Part shown: positions 40,425 through 47,910 of the stretch, piece after piece | Position numbering within the stretch: position 1 is the stretch's first letter | How the letters are laid out: the number at the start of each line of letters is the position of its first letter | NCBI GenBank assembly: GCA_007280275.1 | Contig: QYQB01000043.1 | Coordinates: 1 to 47,910, forward strand | Length of the DNA: 47,910 bases | Source of the DNA: a bacterium | Lineage (GTDB): Bacteria > Bacteroidota > Ignavibacteria > UBA10030 | Direction: 5' to 3' | Position numbers and translations under genes: made by a program | The notes under the pieces: model-generated | What the model saw: only the letters and a program-made list of their open reading frames with translations | Database searches by the model: none | What the model was told of the DNA's origin: nothing

Positions 40425-42719
40425 ATGGTGGGGACTCTTATTGTCTGGATAGCATGTGCCGCAGCCTCGTTGTCGGCTTATGCGTACTACCGAAGTACTA
40501 TAACGGAGAAGAAATTCCTGGCCCTCGCGCGCAACAGCTACGGGGTCATGGCAGTGGGCGTTCTGGCCGCATCGGTCGCCCTGATGGTGTACATCCTGCG
40601 TCACCATTTCGAGTACGACTATGTTTGGGCGTACAGCTCCAGGTCACTTCCGCTTGAACTGCTGATCACGACCTTCTGGGCCGGCCAGGAAGGAAGCTTC
40701 CTCCTCTGGGCGCTTTGTGGATCGATCATCGGGATCATTCTGATGGTCTATACGCGGCGGAAGGAGATCGAAGCGGAGACGATGACGATCTTTGCAATCG
40801 TCCAGGCATTCCTCCTGTTGTTGTTGGTCGTGAAGTCGCCCTTCCGGTTTGTCTGGGACGCACACGCGGGTGAGGCGCCAGTAGGCATAGTTCCACCGGA
40901 CGGACGCGGACTGAATCCCTTGCTGCAAAACTTCTGGATGATCATTCATCCGCCTATCCTGTTTGCCGGTTTCGCGATGATGGCGGTTCCCTTTGTGTTC
41001 GCCATGGCTGCTCTCTGGCGCAAAACCTATCTTGATTGGATTCCCAGCGCCTTGCCCTGGGTCATCGCGGGGACTATCGCCCTCGGCATGGGGATCATGT
41101 TGGGCGGATACTGGGCCTACGGTGTTCTCGGTTGGGGAGGCTGGTGGGGATGGGACCCTGTTGAAAACTCCTCTCTTATTCCATGGATCATCGGTGTGAT
41201 CCTTATCCATACGATGCTCGTGCAACGCAAAACAGGCGGGCTTGCGAAGACGAACTTCTTCCTTGGAATCTGCACCTACGTGCTGGTCGTCTACAGCACA
41301 TTCCTGACGCGCAGCGGCATCCTTGGCTCTTCTTCAGTTCACTCGTTCGTCGATCCGGGAGCACTGGCGTATACGCTTCTCGTCATTTGGATCGGTGGGT
41401 CGCTCGTCATCGGATTCGGCATGCTGATCAGACGCTGGGGCGATCTCAAAGCGTTTTCCAACCGTTCTCCGCTCTTCACAAGAGAGTCCCTTCTCGCGAT
41501 CAGTTCGGTCGTCATGGGGGCGAGTACGCTGGTGATCTTGTTTGGGACAAGCTGGCCGATAGTTTCTCACGCATCCCTCGAGCCGGCATTTTATGACAAG
41601 ACCAACCTCCCGATTGCCATCGCCCTGGGGTTCCTGCTTGCACTCAGCTTGCTTGTCCAATGGAAAGAAGAATCCTCACGCCAGATTCTCCGGAATGCGG
41701 CGGTCTCGTTTCTGGCCGCACTTGCAGTGACGGTAGTTCTCGTGATCTCCGGCCTTGACGATATTCTGATCGGGTTGTTCGCTTTCACATCTCTCTTCGC
41801 CTTTTTTGTCAACGTTATCCGTCTCTACCGTCTCGCGAAAGAGAACGTGCGCTACACGGGGGGAGCCATGGCCCACATCGGGCTTGCGGTTCTCTTCCTC
41901 GGAATCATCGGATCAGGACGATATGGAGAAAAGAAGACCGCATCGCTTCCGATCAACGAACCCAAGGAGGTCCTTGGGTACCAACTGACGTACACAGGGT
42001 CGAGCCCAACGCCGGATGGGAAGTGGAAGTTTTCCGTCGCCGTGGCCAGGGATGGCTCTCGATTCATCCTGGACCCGGTCATGTTTGAGAGTGAGTACAA
42101 CAACAGTTTGATGCGAAATCCGGATTACGCATCGTTCCTCACGCGGGATTTCTACATCGAACCGGTATCGCTCGAGGAAGTCGAACCTGCGGCAGCAACA
42201 GGGGGTGGAAATGTCCTGCAGCTGAAAAATGGGGAGACCAAGACCATCGGCGACGCGACGGTCAAGTTCGTTCGGTTCGACATGGCGCACAAGGGAATGG
42301 AATCGATGGCTGCAAGCGCCGGGTTTACCGTGGGTGCAGTGCTCGAGGTGAAGCACGGTACCTCGACGGAACAACTCACACCTGTTACGGTATACAAAGA
42401 CTCCCTGCCCCCTCAGATGCGGATTGCCCGGACCAAAGATGGGGCGATCGGTTTCGAACTCCTCAGAATGAACGTTGATTCTCAGACAAAGGCCTCGGCC
42501 ATTGAACTGATTGTGACGGGTTTGGGAGCTCACGCTCCTGTAGCATCTCAGAAATCGCAGCTCCTGGTCATCGAAGCGAGCGTCAAGCCGTTTATGAGCC
42601 TGGTGTGGGCCGGGGCCGCGCTGATGATGCTGGGGTTGGGCATCTCTCTTTCTACGAAATTCAACGGCAATGCGCTCAGGCAATCGGATGCTGAAAGGAA
42701 TAAACGCGGGATTTCATGA
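40425..42719 (+). CDS. ccmF: Cytochrome c maturation heme lyase CcmF
   Basis: This 764-residue polytopic membrane protein carries the heme-handling WWD motif (WGGWWGWDPVENSS). It also has the conserved early segment FWAGQEGSFLLWAL, the His-containing LQNFWMIIHPP, and the FLTRSGILGSSSVHSF block after the WWD, all as in CcmF. The C-terminal part (about 500-730) is a periplasmic beta-rich domain followed by a last helix, as in the family. CcmF works with CcmH/I and holo-CcmE to attach heme to CXXCH motifs in the periplasm. None of those partners is in the window, so they must lie elsewhere. Its location at the end of a cluster encoding about 85 heme sites makes sense as supply capacity, perhaps including the unusual motifs. 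Confidence 0.92.
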   Translation: MVGTLIVWIACAAASLSAYAYYRSTITEKKFLALARNSYGVMAVGVLAASVALMVYILRHHFEYDYVWAYSSRSLPLELLITTFWAGQEGSFLLWALCGSIIGIILMVYTRRKEIEAETMTIFAIVQAFLLLLLVVKSPFRFVWDAHAGEAPVGIVPPDGRGLNPLLQNFWMIIHPPILFAGFAMMAVPFVFAMAALWRKTYLDWIPSALPWVIAGTIALGMGIMLGGYWAYGVLGWGGWWGWDPVENSSLIPWIIGVILIHTMLVQRKTGGLAKTNFFLGICTYVLVVYSTFLTRSGILGSSSVHSFVDPGALAYTLLVIWIGGSLVIGFGMLIRRWGDLKAFSNRSPLFTRESLLAISSVVMGASTLVILFGTSWPIVSHASLEPAFYDKTNLPIAIALGFLLALSLLVQWKEESSRQILRNAAVSFLAALAVTVVLVISGLDDILIGLFAFTSLFAFFVNVIRLYRLAKENVRYTGGAMAHIGLAVLFLGIIGSGRYGEKKTASLPINEPKEVLGYQLTYTGSSPTPDGKWKFSVAVARDGSRFILDPVMFESEYNNSLMRNPDYASFLTRDFYIEPVSLEEVEPAAATGGGNVLQLKNGETKTIGDATVKFVRFDMAHKGMESMAASAGFTVGAVLEVKHGTSTEQLTPVTVYKDSLPPQMRIARTKDGAIGFELLRMNVDSQTKASAIELIVTGLGAHAPVASQKSQLLVIEASVKPFMSLVWAGAALMMLGLGISLSTKFNGNALRQSDAERNKRGIS

Positions 42720-42770
42720 AAAGGAAAAGAGGTATCTGCTGAACGAAAGATAGTAACAAGACGTTTTCCT

Positions 42771-42926
42771 AACCACCGATGGCACACAGATGGTCACCGA
42801 TAAGAACAAGAAGATAGACCTCTTGTACGAAGAAATAACTTATGAAGTCATTGGTGCCGCGGCTGCAAAAGATTCGGCGCATTCTATGATTCAACATCAG
42901 TGTAGATCGGTGTGTCTTCGGTGGTA
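42771..42926. mobile_element. Decayed mini-element with 31-bp imperfect inverted repeats
   Basis: The left end 42771-42801 (starts AACCACCGATGGCACACAGA) and the reverse complement of 42896-42926 (starts TACCACCGAAGACACACCGA) match at 23 of 31 positions. The 156-bp block encloses a remnant of a GxxExxY-family ORF. Such families are often found with ACACAGAT-rich flanks in environmental genomes (from memory). No target duplication is visible. Between it and 43018 there is nothing recognisable. Confidence 0.55.
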
Positions 42927-42927
42927 G
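42790..42927 (+). pseudogene. Truncated GxxExxY-family ORF
   Basis: A 45-codon frame begins MVTDKNKKIDLLYEEITYEV and continues IGAA. This is the start of GxxExxY proteins, which usually read LLYxELTYxIIGAA followed by EVHxxLGPG. After IGAA the resemblance is lost, and the frame stops within the right inverted repeat. The body of the gene, normally around 120-130 residues, is missing. The function of the intact family is unknown. Confidence 0.55.
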
Positions 42928-43017
42928 ATCAACCGAGTAGTTTTGGAAAATGATTGAATCCAGAGATTTCAGGAAAAGCAGGCAGCGAACAACGCTTCTG
43001 TCCTCTGAAAACGACAC

Positions 43018-43056
43018 AATGCCCGCAGCCTTGACCTGGTCGCGGGCATTTTCATT
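43018..43056 (+). terminator. Hairpin terminator between convergent genes
   Basis: AATGCCCGC (43018-43026) pairs perfectly with GCGGGCATT (43042-43050) over a 15-base loop, and TTTCATTT follows. It lies about 300 bp past ccmF and shortly before the end of the convergent regulator gene, and mainly serves the plus strand. Confidence 0.75.
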
Positions 43057-43102
43057 TCATCAGGAGGGGAGGATTGTTCAGCCGCTCTCACTGTGCGGGA
43101 TA

Positions 43103-43810
43103 TCAGGCAGGGTCTTTCCCGAGTGATGGCACTTCGGGGATCGCGAAGAGTTTCAGGCCTCGCAGCTCTTCGTTGTACATCTCGTCCCGGAAATTCATGA
43201 GTCTTCGGAGAATATCCGACATCCTGTCGACGTTGATTTGAATCTCTTTCAGCTGCACATTGAGTTGATGGTCGATTTTCTCCGGCGCAGAGTGTACCTT
43301 GTTCAGCGTCAAATCGATGATGGCCATCGGATTGTTCAACTCGTGATGTACTGTGCGAATAATTGTCGTAATGGCGTCAATACGTTGGCGGGCAATCTCA
43401 TTCCGTCCTGCTTCTTTCTGGTACTCCCGTTTTTCCAACCCGGCGAGGATTGCTTTCTCCAGGACGTAGGGGTTGGCGAGCTCCTCTTTTGTGAGGTAGT
43501 CATCTGCACCGAGCTTGAAAACGTCGTGGACAATCCGGTAGTCCTGGCTGGCGGAAATCACGATAACGACAGTTTCCTGATCGCGGGTCCGAAGAGCTCT
43601 CAGGAAGTCACCTCCCGTGATGCCCGGAAGGTAGAAATCCAGAAGAATGACGTCGAATGCCCGGACCTTCTTTAGGGATTCCAGAGCGTCTTCTGCTGAG
43701 TTGACGATCTTGACCTGGTAGTTGTATTCCAGTGAGCGCTTGAGAATGTGGTGAAACGACTGTGCAACTGCAGGCTCGTCTTCAACTATCAAGATATTCC
43801 GTGTTACCAT
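43103..43810 (-). CDS. Response regulator receiver fused to a HisKA domain without ATPase
   Basis: This is a 235-residue protein starting at the ATG whose complement is 43808-43810, with GGAGGG five bases upstream. Residues 1-125 are a full receiver: NILIVEDEP, the phosphoacceptor in VILLDFYLPG, and the Lys in DDYLTKEEL. Then comes a HisKA-type helix with the H-box VHHELNNPMAIIDL and its partner helix. The chain ends soon after with no N, G1 or G2 box, so it cannot phosphorylate itself. It may be a phosphotransfer adaptor (receiver to His), a dimerisation decoy, or a kinase that lost its ATPase domain. It is transcribed toward the cytochrome cluster. No further coding sequence of the kinase is visible downstream. 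Confidence 0.82.
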   Translation of the reverse strand: MVTRNILIVEDEPAVAQSFHHILKRSLEYNYQVKIVNSAEDALESLKKVRAFDVILLDFYLPGITGGDFLRALRTRDQETVVIVISASQDYRIVHDVFKLGADDYLTKEELANPYVLEKAILAGLEKREYQKEAGRNEIARQRIDAITTIIRTVHHELNNPMAIIDLTLNKVHSAPEKIDHQLNVQLKEIQINVDRMSDILRRLMNFRDEMYNEELRGLKLFAIPEVPSLGKDPA

Positions 43811-44333
43811 ACAACCCTCCAGGAGAATGATCGGCCCTGATCCATACGGAAGCTGAACTCCTGAATACTGCAATCTTCCGGATTCTGGGGAAGGGATACG
43901 TTTCTCAAAGATAGCAGTATCTTCTGAAAGATGCATGACTCGAAAGAAGTTCCTTCTGCCGTTGAATCTTTGCTCTTTGCGCGACTTGGACGGCTTTGTT
44001 CCAGTGTTTCATGCTGAGATCGTTGCAAGACCACCGGTATGGACAGAGTCGGAATTATGGGAAGGATTCGGAGTACAACAGCCTCAACTCGCGCTTGGAA
44101 TCTTTCCACGTTTGGGAAGCGGAGATTGCGCCTTCGCAAGCATGGGAAAGCAATTCGTCTTACGACGTGGAAATCCCCGGATGCCAGCGTGAGGTTCGTG
44201 ATGGTTGATCGGCACGATTTTTGACCCTCGGCAAGGACGAACACGTGAAGGCGACTCGCATCCGGTGTGCGCAAAGAGAATGCAATAACTCTGAATCATT
44301 CCAAACCATCAACAACCTTCCAAAAGGAAAGCT
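43811..44333. other. Divergent intergenic region
   Basis: This is a 523-bp gap between the minus-strand regulator and the plus-strand alanine dehydrogenase gene. Open frames on both strands have no ribosome-binding site and no recognisable content. AAGATA-GCAG-TATCTT (43908-43923) is a small inverted repeat about 100 bp upstream of the regulator start. No promoter can be named with confidence. Confidence 0.35.
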
Positions 44334-45464
44334 ATGAATATCGGCATTCTCAAAGAAGAAGCCACCATTGAGCGGCGCGTGGCTCTCTCGCCAGCTGGTG
44401 TCGAGGATTTGGCATCTCAGGGACACATCGTCTATGTGCTTCACCAAGATGGAGCGCGGGCAATTTTCCGGGACGAAGACTATCAAATTGCGGGTGCGAC
44501 CATCTCCTACAGCCCGGAGGAGATCATCAATCGTTCCGATCTCGTGCTCAAGGTCTCACCCCCGACCGAAGTCGAACTCCAGATGCTGAGAGAGGGACAG
44601 ACGCTGTTTTCCAGCCTCCACCTGGCGGTATCCCGGCGCAAGGTGCTCGAGAAACTGCTCGAAACCAAAGTGACGGCTGTCGCATTCGAACTCATCGAGA
44701 ACGACAGGGGGGACCTAGCTGTACTGCAGATGATGAGCGAGATCGCCGGACAGATAGCCATCCAGGCCGGGGCTCATTTCCTCCAGGCCGGACAAGGTGG
44801 ACGCGGCACGTTGCTTGGCAGTTTGCCGGGAATCCCGCCCGCGAATGTCGTTATTCTCGGCGCGGGGACGGTCGGAAGGACAGCGGCCCGTATTGCGATC
44901 GGTATGGGCGCGAATGTGACCGTGCTCGACAAGGACCTGACGCGCCTGAGGGAGCTCGAGCATCTGTTCCAGTGGAAGATCAGCACGAGCATCGCGACGA
45001 GCTATCATATCTCCCGATCGGTACGATTTGCCGACGTGGTGATCGGCGCCGTCTTGCTGAAAGGCGAAAAGGCTCCGCACCTCATTACCGAGGCAATGGT
45101 CAAAGAGATGAAACCGGGTTCGGTCATCATCGATGCTTCAATCGACCAGGGAGGATGCGTCGAGACCAGTCGTCCCACCACTATCGATGACCCGGTGTTT
45201 GTCATGCATGGTGTGACCCACTATTGTGTACCGAACATGCCTGCGGTCGTAGCCAGAACCGCTACCATGGCGATGACCAACGCAACGATGCCGTACATTC
45301 AGGAGGTTTGCGGGGAAGGCATCGCCAGTGCACTGAGGAAGAACCCTGGACTGGGAAAGGGCGTCTGCACGTATCAGGGGATTTGCACGAATGAGGTTAT
45401 CGCGCGAATCTTCGATTTCAAATCACAGCCAATCGATGAGCTCATCAAGATCGCTGTACCATAG
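44334..45464 (+). CDS. ald: Alanine dehydrogenase
   Basis: This 376-residue enzyme of the alanine dehydrogenase/transhydrogenase alpha-subunit family converts L-alanine, NAD+ and water to pyruvate, ammonium and NADH, reversibly. Catalytic and binding positions are present: Arg in ERRVALSPAGV, Lys in LVLKVSPPTE, His in SSLHLAV, and Asp in ASIDQGGCVETSRPT. The NAD fold has VVILGAGTVGRTAA. The length matches the family (about 370). AAAGGAA precedes the ATG. Some sequence steps (NIGILKEEATIERR for the more usual GVPKEIKNNEYR) are divergent, so another amino-acid substrate is not excluded. The next gene starts about 20 bp downstream and is probably in the same operon. Confidence 0.87.
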   Translation: MNIGILKEEATIERRVALSPAGVEDLASQGHIVYVLHQDGARAIFRDEDYQIAGATISYSPEEIINRSDLVLKVSPPTEVELQMLREGQTLFSSLHLAVSRRKVLEKLLETKVTAVAFELIENDRGDLAVLQMMSEIAGQIAIQAGAHFLQAGQGGRGTLLGSLPGIPPANVVILGAGTVGRTAARIAIGMGANVTVLDKDLTRLRELEHLFQWKISTSIATSYHISRSVRFADVVIGAVLLKGEKAPHLITEAMVKEMKPGSVIIDASIDQGGCVETSRPTTIDDPVFVMHGVTHYCVPNMPAVVARTATMAMTNATMPYIQEVCGEGIASALRKNPGLGKGVCTYQGICTNEVIARIFDFKSQPIDELIKIAVP

Positions 45465-45485
45465 ACCAAGACATGAGTGAGCGTT

Positions 45486-46805
45486 ATGAACTGGTTAGAT
45501 CAATATAAGAAAAAGGCTGTACCACTCGAAGAAGCAGTCTCCGTCGTGAAATCGGGAGACCGGATTTTTATCAGCGGAAACGCTGCGACCCCAACGTTGT
45601 TGGCGAACGGCCTGGCCAACAGAAAAGATGAGCTGCAAGACGTTGAAGTGAACCATATCCTCGTCTTGGGTGAAGATCCTCTTTCCAAACCGGGGATGCA
45701 GAATCATTTCCGCCACAATTCGCTTTTCGTTGGTGCTGCTGATCGTCAGGCCATCGAGGACGGACTCTCGGACTATGTCCCCGTCCACCTCTCGGATATC
45801 CCTGGACTTTTCACAGATCAAATAATTCCGATCGATGTTGCGCTTGTTCATCTATCCCAGCCCGATGATCATGGGTTTATGAGCTTTGGCGTTGAATGCG
45901 CTGCTTCCAAGGCTGCTGCGGAGAGCGCAAAGCTTGTCGTTGCCCAGGTGAATGAGCGGATGCCGCGGACGCTGGGGGATGTATTCATCCATGTCTCACG
46001 TGTTCACAAGGTCGTTGAGTGTTCAGAGCCGCTGAAGACGCTCAAGGAAGGGGTCTCGACTGATCTTGAGCGGAGGATAGCGTCTCACATCGCGAACCTC
46101 GTTGAAGACGGGGCAACGCTGCAACTAGGCATTGGAGGTATCCCGGACGCGGTCTTCGCGCTGCTTGAGGGAAGAAAAGATCTCGGAATTCACACCGAGA
46201 TGGTATCGGACGGTGTGGTGAAGGCGATCGAGCGGGGAATCATCACGAACCAGAAGAAGACGCTTCATCCGGGCAAGGTGGTGGCTACCTTTGTGCTGGG
46301 ATCGGAAAGCCTGTACGAATACGTTCACAACAACCCGCTGTTTGAGATGCATCCCTGCAACTATACGAACAATCCGTTCATTGTGTCCCAAAACGCGAAG
46401 ATGGTGGCCATCAACTCTGCAATCGAGGTCGACATTACAGGACAAGTGTGTTCGGATTCCATAGGGAGCCGAATTTACAGCGGCTTCGGCGGCCAGGTCG
46501 ATTTCATCCGGGGGGCAGCGTACTCGAAAGGGGGAAAGCCGATCATCGCTCTCTCCTCAACGGCCAAGGGAGGAGAGCTCAGCCGCATCGTGCCTCAGCT
46601 CAAGCAAGGGGCAGGTGTGGTTACCTCACGCGCCGACGTTCACTATGTCGTGACCGAATTTGGGGCCGCATTGCTGCACGGGCGGAACCTCCGGCAGCGG
46701 GCTGAGGCCCTCATCGCGATAGCGCATCCGAAGTTCCACGATGAACTTGAGCGAGCGCTCCGAAAACCTGAGCGCCGGGAAACCCGGACCGACGTGCGTG
46801 TCTAG
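45486..46805 (+). CDS. Acetyl-CoA hydrolase/4-hydroxybutyrate CoA-transferase family protein
   Basis: This protein of about 439 residues belongs to the class I CoA-transferase-related family. The N-terminal half has SGDRIFISGNAATP. The C-terminal half has LQLGIGGIPDAV, HTEMVSDG, and the SGFGGQVDFIRGA segment that forms the CoA-oxyanion region. The Glu of HTEMVSDG is in the place of the family's catalytic Glu, which forms the glutamyl-CoA intermediate. Members move CoA between acetyl-CoA and acids such as acetate, butyrate, succinate or 4-hydroxybutyrate; sequence alone does not settle the acid. With alanine dehydrogenase just upstream, a role in amino-acid or fermentation-product use feeding the respiratory chain is plausible. 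The ATG at 45486 is used; a GTG at 45477 is an alternative. Confidence 0.85.
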   Translation: MNWLDQYKKKAVPLEEAVSVVKSGDRIFISGNAATPTLLANGLANRKDELQDVEVNHILVLGEDPLSKPGMQNHFRHNSLFVGAADRQAIEDGLSDYVPVHLSDIPGLFTDQIIPIDVALVHLSQPDDHGFMSFGVECAASKAAAESAKLVVAQVNERMPRTLGDVFIHVSRVHKVVECSEPLKTLKEGVSTDLERRIASHIANLVEDGATLQLGIGGIPDAVFALLEGRKDLGIHTEMVSDGVVKAIERGIITNQKKTLHPGKVVATFVLGSESLYEYVHNNPLFEMHPCNYTNNPFIVSQNAKMVAINSAIEVDITGQVCSDSIGSRIYSGFGGQVDFIRGAAYSKGGKPIIALSSTAKGGELSRIVPQLKQGAGVVTSRADVHYVVTEFGAALLHGRNLRQRAEALIAIAHPKFHDELERALRKPERRETRTDVRV

Positions 46806-46820
46806 CGATCGTGTTGCTCA

Positions 46821-46868
46821 AAATACAAAGGCCGGGGGACGCTTGACGTCCTGCCGGCCTTCTTTGTA
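46821..46868. terminator. Bidirectional terminator between convergent genes
   Basis: AAGGCCGG (46828-46835) pairs with CCGGCCTT (46854-46861), with an inner GGACG/CGTCC stem. ACAAAG and CTTTGT flanks extend the symmetry. It sits between the CoA-transferase gene and the convergent exported-protein gene. Confidence 0.82.
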
Positions 46869-46895
46869 TCCCCATTCCTTCTTTTCTCGCTGCTC

Positions 46896-47627
46896 TCAGC
46901 GGAGAGTCTGCTCCCAGTAGACGGTATTCGTTTTCTGGTTGATGAGCATGACCTGTTTCGGAACGACTGCAAACCGCGCTCCCTTTCTGATCTCCCCTTG
47001 TCCCATGTCAATTTTAAACCGGACCTTGAAGAACATGTTCGCGTCGTCGTTCTTTGCAGACCGTGCAATGTCGCGTGCCACCTGCCATCTGAAATATGGA
47101 TTGAATTTCAAATGAATCGAGGAAGCCCGATACCCCTTCTTGATTGTGTCTGCAAGCCCGACGTAGGCGTTGGCGAAGATCTCGGTTGAGACTGACGGCA
47201 AATTGTAAGGGGCCTCGATCGTCGATCGGCAGGCGATGTTATAGACCTGATTGTCGGCATCGTATTGCTCCATATCGGCCTTGAGAATCACGCCGATCAC
47301 ACGCTGATCAAACTTCTTGTCCTTGATGAACTTTGTGACCTTCGCGAAGTATTGCTGCCTGGCATCCACAGTGCGTTTTTCGAATTCTGCTGTCGTTTCA
47401 AATTCGGTTTTCTTGCCGACGGTTTTCGTGTAATTGTCGGTTTCATCCTTCAAAAAAGTCCAAGCTTCTTTTAGGATTGTGGTAAAATCGGCGGCGGAAA
47501 GGTTGTCCTCCGGCAACGGAGTCGCCGGCGTTGCCTGCGTCGATTGGGATGACAGAAGGGATGGAATCAAGACAAGCGCCAAAAGAAGCGCGAAGTGGCG
47601 AATCACATCCCCGAGAAAGGTTCTCAT
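46896..47627 (-). CDS. Exported protein of unknown function
   Basis: This 243-residue protein has a signal peptide (RHFALLLALVLIPSLLSSQS). GGGGGA stands upstream of its ATG. The mature part has a charged, probably helical segment (about 45-105, with repeated FE-K/TV-type patterns around KTEFETTAEFEKRTVDA). A beta-rich half follows with IGVILKADMEQYDADNQVY and FFKVRFKIDMGQGEIRKGA. I do not recognise the family; there is no heme, metal or enzyme motif and no T9SS sorting domain. It is convergent with the CoA-transferase gene and has no visible operon partner in the window. Confidence 0.75.
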   Translation of the reverse strand: MRTFLGDVIRHFALLLALVLIPSLLSSQSTQATPATPLPEDNLSAADFTTILKEAWTFLKDETDNYTKTVGKKTEFETTAEFEKRTVDARQQYFAKVTKFIKDKKFDQRVIGVILKADMEQYDADNQVYNIACRSTIEAPYNLPSVSTEIFANAYVGLADTIKKGYRASSIHLKFNPYFRWQVARDIARSAKNDDANMFFKVRFKIDMGQGEIRKGARFAVVPKQVMLINQKTNTVYWEQTLR

Positions 47628-47910
47628 AGTTCCCCCTTATTGCTTTGGTGGTTCAGGACATTCAGCGATGACATGATGCGATGTGCGGTGTCGCCAGTAC
47701 TCTTCCTGCACTCCCGGACTCAGGTGCTTCCCTCTAAACTGCTGCAGAAATGCAGACCAGGGAATCGCTGCCCGCATCGCTCCAGGGCTTCCACGTTGGA
47801 CAGGGAGCCAATGACGTAGCGATGAATGGCCCTCTGCCAGCGGTTAATCCTCAAATATACACTATTTCCTGTAATTTGCATGGTATTTTTTGCCCCCTGA
47901 GATCGGGATC
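47628..47910. other. Upstream region of the exported-protein gene
   Basis: No gene is seen. On the minus strand TATATTTG (complement of 47852-47859) matches the Bacteroidota -7 consensus TAnnTTTG, but no TTG box is found at the proper distance and it is 225 bp from the start codon, so it is only noted. Confidence 0.25.

Noticed and set aside
43811-44274. Long minus-strand frame upstream of the REC-HisKA gene
   Set aside because: No ribosome-binding site, no family resemblance, and its reading frame continues into the regulator gene out of phase.

Overview
The window (about 48 kb, moderately high GC) looks like the chromosome of a bacterium of the Ignavibacteria/Chlorobi-Bacteroidota superphylum. 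The main reason is that four large secreted proteins end in a type IX secretion (T9SS) C-terminal sorting domain with the NYPNPFNP or NFPNPFNP signature typical of that lineage. The lineage call is an inference; there is no rRNA or tRNA gene in the window.

Layout. 241-6210 encodes a 20-repeat FN3-like surface protein with a T9SS domain. 6530-7549 is a two-PDZ exported protein set between short tandem-repeat tracts. 7894-10679 is a soluble PAS kinase and its sigma54-activating NtrC-type regulator. They are followed by a near-consensus sigma54 promoter and a stand-alone copy of the regulator's HTH (10955-11215), a frameshifted small membrane ORF, and a MarR-type regulator (11822-12271). 12737-21388 holds three secreted multiheme cytochromes, each with eight CXXCH motifs, one CXCH motif and a T9SS sorting domain; the last two are a tandem duplication. 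21746-22547 carries a lone receiver domain and a DksA/TraR zinc-finger protein.

22946-42719 is a 20-kb same-strand cluster preceded by a second near-consensus sigma54 promoter. In order it encodes a 13-heme/cytochrome b fusion, a 19-heme cytochrome, a cytochrome b, an ImcH/NapC-like 7-heme protein, an octaheme + Tat ferredoxin + NrfD module, a Rieske + cytochrome b + 11-heme module, a tetraheme cytochrome, a small membrane protein, a beta-barrel porin candidate, a 14-heme cytochrome, a 9-heme lipoprotein and CcmF. I count about 112 heme-binding motifs in eleven proteins, including three CXCH, one CX3CH and two CX4CH variants.

Working model (inference): several alternative inner-membrane menaquinol-linked modules feed electrons to periplasmic multiheme cytochromes. 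A porin-cytochrome conduit carries them across the outer membrane, and T9SS-delivered cytochromes take them to the cell surface. The NtrB/NtrC-like pair and sigma54 probably switch parts of this on. It reads as an extracellular electron transfer locus in which T9SS, rather than type II secretion, supplies the outermost carriers.

The right end (42720-47910) holds a decayed GxxExxY element with inverted-repeat ends, a REC-HisKA protein lacking an ATPase domain, alanine dehydrogenase, an acetyl-CoA hydrolase/CoA-transferase family enzyme, and an unrecognised exported protein.
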